A DNA stretch of 25,610 nt from Monoraphidium neglectum (lineage: Eukaryota > Chlorophyta > Chlorophyceae > Sphaeropleales > Selenastraceae), in contig NW_014013391.1 of NCBI RefSeq assembly GCF_000611645.1, positions 9,036 to 34,645 on the forward strand, read 5' to 3'. A model generated the notes under the pieces. It was not told the origin of the DNA. It worked only from the letters and a program-made list of their open reading frames with translations, and searched no databases. The position numbers and the translations under genes are program-made. Positions 10,889-20,713 of this stretch are shown here, one piece after another (position 1 is the first letter of the stretch; each line of letters begins with the position of its first letter).

Positions 10889-13127
10889 CGCGTCTAGGTG
10901 TGAAATCAAGTGCAAGCGGTAGATCACGCCTCTGCCGCTCGCACGTTGGCCACACGTGCGGCTTGCATGCTGCACGCAGCCCTGCGCACCGTCATCATCA
11001 AAATGTTGGAGCCTGGGATGAACCCGCCAGTGTTGGGGGACAGGCTCTGCCAGAGGACCATGTTGCTGGCACCTGGGTTGATAGTTAAGGTATAGCATTG
11101 TGATGAGGGATGCTAAGGAGGCATCACAGAGCCGCCTTAAGCAGAGAGAGACACGTCAGCGCGCGCACGCTTGTGCTGGAGACGGTCTTCTCAAGACAGC
11201 AAGCACGACCCCAAGCAAGTGACGTCAGCGGATGTGAGAGGCGGAGTTGCAGCTGGCAAGCGCCAAGGCGCAGCTGACCGTTGTTGGGTGCCTGCAAGAT
11301 GAATTGGACGGCCGGGTCCCAGAAGGTGCTCTCAAATTTGAGGAAAATCTGGGGGCGGCAGGGATGGCAGGCAAGGGTTGCATCAGCGAGTTTGATTGAT
11401 CAGGGCAGCAGGATGCGTTTCAGCGTTGACGGTACACATGGCGGCGTGTTACGTTGTGGGCGGCGGCGTGTGCAAGCGCCGGTCCTTCACGGCGCTTACC
11501 TTGGTGTATGTGGCCATGCGGAACTGCATGAGCGCGGCGCGCTTGGCCGGCGGCCAGTACGAGGCCGGGAACAGCGTGTCGAGGTTGCGCTGCAGGTGGC
11601 CGATGGGCAGCGTGCTGATGACGTAGTCGAATTTGTAGTCGGTGCTCGTGTTGGTCTTTACCACGACCTTGTCTTTGTTGTTAACGTTGAAGGAAAGCAC
11701 CTGTGCAGCAGAGAGGAGGAAAAGCCGTGATGCATGCTTGTCAGGGCATATCAAGACTGCACGGTGGGGCCCCATGCATGTGTAGCAGCTGCTCAGACAA
11801 TCCCATGCTCTGCCCGGGCCCAAGCAAGCCGAACCTTGGTGTTGAATTTGATGCGCCTGTTGGTGTTGATGTTTGACCTGTTCGCCAGGCAGGTGACAAG
11901 CTTGGCGATGCCGCCCTCTGTCTGCTGATGGGCGAAGAGGTCAGCGTCCTCAAAATCCGTGTAGGCATTGGCGGGCTGGGTGTAGCGCGATGATACCATC
12001 TCGGCGGTCTCGGCCCACTCAAAGTTGACAGACCACCACTCAACAGCATAATCAATGGGCTTGACGGGATTCCAGCCGCTGGAAGAGGGCGGGGACAGGA
12101 AATAGGCAGGTGGCAGCGTGAATAGGAAATTGCTCACAGGGTGCCAAGGGCAGAACGCATGCCACAGGGCTAACCAGCAGGCGATGAATGCGCACGGCAC
12201 GACTCAGGCGGCGTGGGACACCGAGCAGGGGCTCTCCATCGTCTCTTGTCACGTCACAAAAGAAGTGGTTTGATGAAGGGGGGCGCGCCGCCCGCCTCAC
12301 CAGACGCGGTAGGCCGCGCGCACGTCGATGTCGCCATAAGCATTGCTATCCAGCTGCTGCTTGATTGTGGACGCCGCGCACTCCACGGCGGTGTCGAACT
12401 GGTCCCAGGGGATCTGGTCGTCAGGCAGGGGCTGCCCCAACTCATTGAAGGTTGTGACCGAGTCCCAGTTCTGGGCGGTGCTGTTGAGGCCGCAGGTGAC
12501 GGCCAGCTCGAAGACAGGGTTTCCCCTCAGGCCCTGGATCCAGTTGGCTCCCAGCTCGATAAACTGCAGCGGAGGGGGGGTGGGGGTGAGAAAGGGCACG
12601 TGTCGCGGACAGATGAGGAGCAGAAAGCAAGCAAAAGGACAGGGCAAAGAAACAGCTGGAGTGGTCAGAAGGCTGAGGAGAGAGGTATGGGGAGAAGGGG
12701 GCAGTCCAAGTCAAATGCAACAGTTGTGGCATGCGTGTGGCTGGCTAGTGCGCGAGAGTCCGTTGCGCTTGCATGGCTGCACATCCCGACTGGGAACTGC
12801 CAGTGCGACATCAACATCGTGTCCATCGCACAGCGCAGCGGCTGCCACACCCACCTCCTTGTTAGATCCCAGGTTGGCGCCCCCATACGGCTGGATCTCC
12901 GCCTGGCGCATGCGGCCGCCCACCCTGTCGCTGGCCTCCAGCACAACGTAATCAACACCCGCCGCCTCCAGGATGCTGGCGGCGCGAATGCCAGCAATGC
13001 CCGCGCCCACGATGCCGACCTTGGCTGAGACGGTGACGGCATTCGCCAGCAGCGGCAGGCCCAGCAGGGCCAATGCGCTCAGGGCGGCGGCCGCAGACGG
13101 CCGGGAGCGGCTGCGCCGCATCGTCAT
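9537..13127 (-). CDS. PAO: Secreted polyamine-oxidase-like flavin amine oxidase, copy 2
   Basis: Paralogue of the neighbouring copies, same predicted reaction and location. Exons: 13127-12855, 12563-12301, 12078-11835, 11700-11500, 11348-11279, 11072-10990, 10762-10577, 10318-10189, 10021-9942, 9626-9537. Every exon has the same length as in copy 1, giving 539 aa. The start is the ATG at 13127 (MTMRRSRSRP), which gives a signal peptide ending ANA; an upstream in-frame ATG at 13190 would bury it. [44 protein letters not shown] and [12 protein letters not shown] are all present and no stop or frameshift breaks the gene. All donors are GT, one of them GTCAGC (intron 5). The tail is GRGCGRGRRRRP, which adds a seventh cysteine to the mature protein. 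Intron 6 holds a long alternating GT/GC tract. Sequons NST (exon 2) and NTT (exon 7) suit a secreted glycoprotein. Probably functional. Confidence 0.95.
9765..9833. repeat. CA-rich simple sequence in intron 9 of oxidase copy 2
   Basis: The stretch is a mix of CACACA, CGCGCG, CAACAACAACA and CGCACGCGCACGC runs, with perfect purine-pyrimidine alternation only over 9765-9787. It lies within the intron 9627-9941, the longest intron of this gene (315 bases). Confidence 0.8.
10842..10893. repeat. Alternating (AC)(GT)(GC) tract in intron 6 of oxidase copy 2
   Basis: For 52 bases purine and pyrimidine alternate without interruption: an AC run, then about fifteen GT units, then about six GC units. 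It lies wholly in intron 6 (10763-10989). The composite GT plus GC structure is among the sequences most prone to Z-DNA. Confidence 0.95.
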
Positions 13128-13544
13128 GCTGCTGGGCACGCGCCGGTGGGGGCACTTCGCGCAGTGACACGTTCTGGTGCAGGTGCTCAAGGGGTTCGCA
13201 GGTTGTCCAGACGGGTACAGTGCTCGTCAGTGAAGCTTTGGGGCGCCAGACCCGTGGATAACCCGCGGCCACTCGTGAACGGCGTTCGGTGGCAAACCTG
13301 CGGTAATCCTAAGTCGCGCTGAATGACTGTCACGGATGTTTTGTGTATGCTCCACCAACCGTATGTCTGATGGCGTGGGTTCGGAGCGAATTCACTGGAG
13401 CGTTTGAAGCATGGGTGACTCACAGGCCTCGCACGTTCAAAACTGCAACGACATTCCGCTGCAGCACTCAGAGATAAAGTAGAGACTCAATCTTACAACA
13501 TTGCGAGCCACTGTGGCATCGGCGCAGAGCACATCGCTGCACTG

Positions 13545-13568
13545 TGCCACATGAACTGCCACATGAAC
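13545..13568. repeat. 12-bp tandem repeat, two units
   Basis: TGCCACATGAAC occurs twice in direct succession (13545-13556, 13557-13568), followed by the start of a third unit (TGC). It lies in the spacer upstream of oxidase copy 2, inside an unassigned minus-strand frame where it would encode a repeated VHVA. Confidence 0.9.
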
Positions 13569-14872
13569 TGCATCGTGAAGAAAGGCCAAGGCGGAAGCTG
13601 ACAGCGCTGTGATTGAGAAAATAGATGGGGGGAAGGGCACCATGATTTCGATCACCTCCTGATGCCCGTCATGCTCCACCTGCACTTCTACTTCTGCAGG
13701 TGGCTGCTGGGTGGCGCCATCGCCACGAGTGTGCTGGTGACATCGCAGGGACGTGAGGACTCTCGACCGTACGATTGCAATGGTGCCTGGATTGGGCACT
13801 GGTTGCTCGCGTTGACTGACCTTTCTTTTCTGTAACACAGTGTCAGATGCTGCTTGCGGCAGCTGACGGATGCTGATCCGCGTCGGCGACCTGACAGTGT
13901 AACAGCCCGCTCATTCCGTAATCTTGATGCAGCCCCGCTACGCAGCGGATGGACTTGGCGACAGAGTGCTTACACGCCGTGCAATAGCCCATTCCCCAAA
14001 CAGGATCGCTCCTTGCATCAAAGAAACAGAATGGCTCAGGAACTGGGCGGTGACTGCATTGGCATTGCCAAGCCAGCCCTGCCCCGAGAACTCAAGCGAG
14101 CAGGCAACGCAGCTTGACCAACGTAGATGATCGGGTTAAGGCGAGGAGGAGAGCGTCGCCGTGCCGGGGCTGACGCCAAATGTGCATGGCAATGCAACTT
14201 GATGATGACCAGCCGGCTTTCAGAAGTGTGGGCAAGACCAGCGGGGGCGTTCCTGGGGACACCATGAACTGTCCGGCAGCATAGGAGGAGAGTGGATCAG
14301 CATATTCGGAATGGAGGTGCTCCACGCTTGGTCCGCCTTGACTGATGCATGTGCTTGCTAGGTGGGACGGGGCAAGGGCTTCCCGCCTGTGACGCCAGCC
14401 GCTCGCCCAGCGCTCTTCCCCCCAAAGGGAACAAACGTCTGGTGGCATGTGCTGGACACGAGGAGGAAGGCGTGCAGACTGTGAGCCGGGCGCAGTTGCT
14501 GATAGTCGGGCCAAAAGCCACAGTAAATAGAAATTTGCAAATCAAATCCATCCTTTGATCGCCAGCCGAAGCGTCTTTAGCCTACAGGCGAGCGCACACA
14601 GCACACGCCAACCCGCGCTTTGCACCCGGGGCCGATGCCTTGAAACCCCGCAAACAGGCGTCTGTTCAGATTGCCGCACACGCAAGGAAGCGCCCGTCCC
14701 TGCGACTCAGGATGCGGCGTGCAACTTCCTGGGGCGAGCACGCCCAGAAAGTTATGCAAACTTCTGGCCGTCAGGGTAGTGAGGACACATCAACGTCAAC
14801 GGGACAGGCAGCACGGTCGGCCGCGCCGGCGTGCTGGCCATGCTGGACCAGACCTGCTTGCGCCAACCTGGG

Positions 14873-14892
14873 TGCGAGCTCGCATGCGAGCA
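14873..14892. repeat. Overlapping perfect palindromes of TGCGAG/CTCGCA
   Basis: A 12-bp palindrome (TGCGAGCTCGCA, 14873-14884) overlaps a 14-bp palindrome (GCTCGCATGCGAGC, 14878-14891), so that TGCGAG appears in alternating orientation three times. It lies about 300 bases downstream of the copy 3 stop codon. Function unknown. Confidence 0.85.
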
Positions 14893-15187
14893 GATTGCAA
14901 TACTGGAGTCCGGCAACCTCGATCGTGTGGGAGGACAGCCCCGAACGGAACGGCTAGGATGTACCAGACAGCGGTCCGCATTTTTTTCCCGACATGCTAA
15001 ACCATGCTCAAGTGTGTCTGTGCCTGCGCGCCGGCGAAGAATATGAGCAATGCCCTACGGCCCGGCTGTAGCGCGCAATCCCACCGGGCCGGTGGAATTG
15101 TGCGGGGGCCGGTGGTCGCGGCCTCCCCTTGCAGGCTGGCTGGCTCGCGATGCCAGGCGGACCTCGCTGGCTCGTGGGAGCAAGCGC

Positions 15188-18100
15188 TTAAACGGCGCGG
15201 CCAGAGCCGCGAGCCTTGTTGCCGAGCGGCTTGCCATTGGAGGTGAGCTTGCGCTCGCAGATGTTCTGTGTAAAATGGGTTTGCATGATGAATACAGTGA
15301 GCCCTTGGGGTGCAAATAGGAGCTACACCCAGATGCATCACAAGCGTGGCAACTGCATGCGCAATCGGACCCCTGGCACTGCGGCGAGGGCTTCGCCTGC
15401 CTGCATTCAAGTCGTGGGGGGCGTGCGCAGGCCGGCACAGTTGCGCTGCACCATTGCATGCGCGCTGACGAGGCCGGGTAGCGCACCTCATCGGGGTCGC
15501 CGGCAAACTTGCCCAGGGCCTTGAGAATCTGGTTGGCGCTCCTCTCACCAGCGCCGTAGCCACCTGCAAATGCGAGTGCGCGGCCTCGTGTCGGTCGACG
15601 CTGCTTGCGGACTGCTGCACAAGTGGATCAGCTTGGCGGGGTCGGCAATTCTGGTGACACAAGTGCACCGTGGCGTGGACGTCAATTTGCCTGCTGCTTG
15701 CCTCAATCTCCGACCATCTTGCCCCAACCCCGAGTAACAGCAGACCGTACTTTGTGTCAGACGCCGCGCTGCCCGCCTTGCACTAGGCACGCCCTGCAGC
15801 GCGCTGCTCTGCCACACATGGCGCGAGAGTGGAGAGTGCGCCCCGCACGCACCCGACATATAGCCGTTCATGCGCCTGCAGGCGGCCTCGCCCGAGAAGA
15901 GGATCTTGCCCGGCCTTGCCAGGGAGTCGGGGGTGCCGACGGGCGCCCTCCAGAGCTCGTAGGCGTCGAGGCCCATGCCCGCCTGCAATCAAAGCGCGCA
16001 CAGTGTGCAGCGTCGCAGCTGTCAGAGGGTGGTTGCACGAGGGAGTGGAAAACCAACCCTGCAAGCACAGCCAGAATGCCCGCCAGACGTCCCAGCAGCT
16101 ACTCAAAAGGTTGTGGCACAAAAGCCAGGGGCAGACAACACTGGCAAAAATCCAACGATATCGTGCAGCACAGGCACCAGTGATGCTGCCCCCCTCCCTA
16201 AACTCATGTGAGCAATGCCTAGCTGCGACAGGCCCAGCTGCGACCCCAGTGCAGGCGCACCGGCCAGTTGGTGAAGCTTCCACCGAACAGGTCGTTGGTG
16301 TACCAGCGGGGGATGACATAGCCGATGAGCCTGTAGGGCGACGTGGTGTTGGCCTGGGGGTAGATCTGCTGCAGGCGCTGGATCATGTTCTGGAGGATTT
16401 GTTCGTCAGACAAGTTCTCAATGGAGGCCGCCATGACGTCGGTGAGCTGTGGTGAGTGGAGGGTGGGCGATGCTGGGCCAGAAGTACGGCAAGGCAAGCA
16501 TGGCTGCCGGGGAAAGTCAGGCAAGCATGGAACCCTGAAAGGAGGGTCGAGGCCGTGCTATGTTGAGTACGCAATTAACCATGAGAAATCGTTTTGGCTT
16601 TGGCATCAGTATGCTTTCAGTTTCAACACGACATGCCTACATGCAGGGGCGTCCCTTTTTGCCCTTTACACTTGCCGTCATGAACAGGATGTTTGAGCCT
16701 GGCAGGAAGCCGCCTGAGCTCGGGTTCAGGCTCTGCCAGAGGAGCGTGTTGGAAGCACCTGAGAGCCAAAAAATTTTGGAAAGGGCAGGTCGCATGTGTC
16801 AGCGTGTGAAGAGTGCAGTAAGCCATGAATGCCCTCAGTCTGATGAAATCTTGGTTGACAACGCAGCAAACATGCAGGGGCTGACGGGTGGCACCCACCA
16901 TTGTTGGGTGCCTGGAGGATGAACTGGGTTGTCGGGTCCCAGAAGGTGCTCTCAAACTTCAGGAAGATCTGCAGTCGCCATAACAAGAAATCATTTGGTG
17001 CAGATGTATGTGATCGAAAGCTGCAGGTTAAGTGGCCGTTGTCTCCTCTATTCAATGCCAAAGCAAGGCGGCTAGATAGTAGCCGCGCGCAGGTCTGCCC
17101 CACGCTGGGTCAGGCGAGGCTTGCCAGTGCACACTGCCCCCACCTTGGTGTAAGTGCCCATGCGGAACTGCATCAGGGCGGCCCGCTTGGCAGGTGTGAT
17201 GAGCGAGGTGGGGAACAGCGTGTCGAGGTTGCGCTGCAGGTGGCCGATCGGCATGGTGTTGATGACGTAATCAAATGTGTAGGTGTCCCCGGTAGTCTTG
17301 ACGGTCACCTTGTCTTGGTTGGTGATGGCGAAAGAGGTCACCTGCGTGGGCCATTTGGGGAGGGTGAGGTAGGTCCAAATGAGAGGACAAGGAGCAGTTA
17401 GGGTGGGGGCCATTCACGGATGGGATTGCTGGTGGCGGCCGTGCAGCCAGCCTGCAGCTTGCAGGCCAGGAACCAGCATTGCGTGTCTCGGATCGACACC
17501 GCCCGCACCTTGGTGTTCAGCTTTATTTTGTTGCTGGTGACGTTTGAGCGGCTGGCCAGGCAGGTGACGAGCTTGGCAAGGCCGAGCTCTGTTTGCTGGT
17601 TGGCAAAGATGTCAGCATCCTCAAAATCTGAGTAGACGTTGTCCGGCTGCGTGAAGCGAGAAGAGATCATCTCGGCGGTCTCGGACCATTCAAAGTTGAC
17701 GCTGTACCACTCGACCGCGTAATCGATGGGCTTCACAGGGTTCCAGCCGCTGCGCGATGGAGCATGCAGGAAAAAAGCCAGTGCGCATGCTTGGCAACAG
17801 CTCTTTGTGCAGGGCGAAAGTAGGGGGGCATGTGCATGCACGGCGCTTTATGGGTGAGAATTTCCAGCCCGGCCTGGCGCGGTTATGCCAAGAAATGAGG
17901 GGCTGCACGAACATATGCCGCCCAGGAGGTGCCATACCCGCTTCGGTGCCCGCACAACATCGTGATAGGGAGCAGCTCTCACCAAACGCGGTAGGCCGCA
18001 CGTACGTCAAGGTCGCCATAGGCGTTGCTCTCAATCGCCTGCTTCACGGTCGACGCGGCGCACTTCATAGCTGTGTCAAACTGGCGCCAGGGGATCTTGT

Positions 18101-18803
18101 TGTCAGGCAGGGGCTTGCCAGCCTCGTCAAAAGTGATGACAGAGTCCCAGTTTTGGGGGGTGCCATTCAGGCCGCAAGTCTTGACCAGGTCGTAGATTGG
18201 GTTGCCCGTAAGGCCCTGGACCCAGTTGGCGCCCAGCTCCACGAACTGCATGTTGAGCAGAGGCGTGGCTGTTTGGTGTTAGTTCACATGGCAGTCATGC
18301 ACCACCCCTGGGAGGCTGCCCACGCCAGTCATGGTGCGACGCAATGCGAACTGTCCACTATTGATGAGAGACGCGCATGCCCCTCCCTTGTCAACAGCCG
18401 TCGTGCCTGCTGCCAGCACCGCTGTGGGTTTTGACCGAGTCGCGGGAGAGCATCGCTGACTGTGCCATGTGAGGTAGAGCTGCGGTGCCCTCCACTTCCT
18501 ACCCTCCCAGACCTATCGCAGCCCCGGTCCCAGCCCCACCTCCTTGTTGGGTCCAAGGTTGGCGCCGCCATACGGCAGGATCTCAGTCTGGCGCACACGG
18601 CCGCCCACCCTGTCGCTGGCCTCGAGCACGATGTAGTCTACGCCTGCAGCCTGCAGGATGCTGGCGGCACGGATGCCGGCAAACCCAGCACCCACGATAC
18701 CCACTGTCGCTGTCTTCTGGGCGGCTGCGTGATCCACAAAAGGCAGCAGCAGAAGTGCGGCGAGCGCGGCGGCCGCAGCCAACGGCGTGCGGCGGAGCAT
18801 CAT
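15188..18803 (-). CDS. PAO: Secreted polyamine-oxidase-like flavin amine oxidase, copy 3 (diverged)
   Basis: Most diverged member of the array, same fold and predicted reaction. Exons: 18803-18540, 18245-17983, 17749-17509, 17341-17144, 16968-16899, 16758-16676, 16446-16261, 15982-15853, 15563-15487, 15265-15188 (1590 nt, 529 aa). Intron positions and phases equal those of copies 1 and 2; length differences are whole codons (exon 1 -3, exon 3 -1, exon 4 -1, exon 9 -1, exon 10 -4). The signal peptide is MMLRRTPLAA plus an Ala/Leu core to about residue 28. [45 protein letters not shown] and [13 protein letters not shown] are present. The tail ARGSGRAV lacks the Arg-rich end of the other copies. 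An extra sequon (NVT) is in exon 3. Intron 6 starts with GC in a strong context (ACG/GCAAGT). Either of the first two Met codons (18803 or 18800) could start translation. Confidence 0.95.
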
Positions 18804-20713
18804 GACGGTTGGCTGTCGGCGAGTCGGCGGCCCAGGCCTAGGTCCCAGTGACGGGATTTATGGGTGACCTGTGGCTGTTTGAGTTAAGCTGTGCTTTCGA
18901 GCCGTCAGAGATGTGGGAGGCCTTTGTTTAATGTGCGTCCAGCACACGGCAGGCACGGTCCAAGTGGCCGTGGCTGTGCAAACCCTTACGACACGCGGAA
19001 GCAAACTGAACACAACGAAACCTAATATGACCGGTCCGACGAGATGGGTGGAAATCTTGCGTCGGCTGGAAGAAGCTAGGGTCTCTTCCTCGCTTGTGAC
19101 CACGGCAGTGACAACCCCCTGGCTTGACCTCCAAGGGAAACATGCTTCGACCTACTTGTTTGCATAAATTTCCGTGGCGGCACCACGTACGGGAGGTCCT
19201 GGTGACGGAGGTCATCCGGCTGTCACCCCTTTGTTCACAGTGCGTCGGGAACGGTGAGGTTCTCGCTCGGCCCCCGCCTCAGATACCGCCCGACTCCAGA
19301 CTGGGTGCAGCCAAGTGGTATGTGAAGCCCGTTGATTGCTCGGCGACAGATCCAGTTGCTGGATTCACCGTGCGAGGGGGAGAGCAGGTGCTGCACGCCA
19401 GCGGCCAACAACAGAGAGTACAGCGTAGCTGATTGCAGCGCTCGCAGCAAGGGCTGCGACCTCAAGCACGTGATGCCCACTCAGTGCTGGTCAACATCGT
19501 GGGCACGGTGCACAGTGCAAGTGTACATTGTCTGGTGCAGCCTGGTGCGAGGCTACGCTGCACGCCTGGCAAGTACGCTGGCCGTACACACAAGTTAATG
19601 GCCGGCGCACAACCGCAGCGTGACCAGGGGCTATGCTATAGGGAATTTCCAAGCAAACGGGCCGTAGAGCTTGTGCCAATGTTCTGTCGCCGGCTCTTTG
19701 GGATGTTCGCAACACAAAATTCTTGACGTTGTATCCAGGCACGGGCAGCATTACAGCAGCACCGCAACGGCTCGTCCAAGGCGGCAATGGGCCCTTCCCA
19801 TCCACTGGCCCCCAATAATAGCTTAGCGTCCGGGATGGTACGCTGTTATTGGGGGCCAGTGGTGTGCAGCAGCGGCTGCGGGAAGGCAGTTGGCGGGTGT
19901 GGGCAAGCGGGGCACGGCAAGAACGTAGCATGTGGTGCAACGCAGAGGCGGTTGCAGCTGGCGCAAGCCTCGGCCACAGCCCGACACAATGGCACCCAGC
20001 CTTCTGACACTGGACCACGGCAGCTGCCAGCGCCCACCCCTGCGGTGCAAGTGTGGCGGGGCGATCGCCTCCTCTGACTTTTGAAACGAGGAGGTGGTGG
20101 TTTCTAGCATGGCAAGTTGTGCTCTGTAGCCTGCCGTTGACAAATTGGGTGGCGCTGTCATTGCCGTGCGGCTACTAGGGGCGCTCAGGCATGCCATGTG
20201 GCCGTAGAGGAGCACGGGACCTGGCGAGGTCAACCGCAGGAAGCCCCTGGAAACTTGGCAGGTGACACACCGGCAAATACCAAAGATGTCATGCTGGCAC
20301 GCCCCAGCAACAACTCGTCAATCTCTTGAGAGAGACCCAGACTTGCATGTTGACGCTATTTCGCATTACCTGGATGCCATGGCTGGGCTGGGCGCCGGGT
20401 GTGCCCCTGGAGTCATTGCGCACTGGCTCAATCTTCTCATGTGCATGTAGCTACCCACGTGCAGTGTTGTGATTCAATGCGAATGCGAGTTGATCGGAAT
20501 GCGACGCAGGAGGAGGTCGCCGCGTGGCGGTCTCATGACGATGTATCTGAATCGCCCGCCAAACCCCCGGCCGCGATGAAAAGTCTTACTTTGAGGACCC
20601 CGGCACTTTCACTAGCACAAAATTCTGCACTACATCATTGAGACGCCCTGCATACACACTTCAAGATCAAAAGCGGTGATCTGGAGTCTAGGCGGGAGGG
20701 AGCAGCTGCAAGC
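18804..20713. other. Divergent spacer between oxidase copy 3 and the CDCA7-like gene
   Basis: The two flanking genes point away from each other, so this 1.9-kb stretch should contain both promoters. I see no convincing coding frame: those present are short, overlap on both strands and match nothing known. The outstanding element is the 17-bp inverted repeat at 19802-19862. No TATA box stands out near either start. Confidence 0.55.
19802..19862. repeat. Perfect 17-bp inverted repeat with 27-base loop
   Basis: CCACTGGCCCCCAATAA (19802-19818) is matched exactly by its reverse complement at 19846-19862. The inner bases AGC/GCT next to the arms could pair after one T-G wobble, extending the stem to about 21. 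It lies between two divergent genes, roughly 1 kb from each. It could be a hairpin RNA, a protein-binding site or the remnant of a very small inverted-repeat element; no flanking target duplication is evident. Confidence 0.9.

Larger units (their letters stand above)
13128..15187. other. Spacer between oxidase copies 2 and 3; no gene recognised
   Basis: It should hold the copy 2 promoter and the copy 3 3' UTR. The longest plausible frame is a 133-codon minus-strand frame at 13838-13437 with a hydrophobic stretch around VPFPPSIFSITALSASALAF; it matches no family I know and partly encodes a slipped 12-base repeat, so I do not call it a gene. A palindromic cluster is at 14873-14892. No mobile-element genes or terminal repeats are visible. 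Confidence 0.55.

Noticed and set aside
12213..13028. 271-codon plus-strand frame
   Set aside because: Antisense to exons 1-2 of oxidase copy 2, where the minus strand encodes the FAD-binding motifs.
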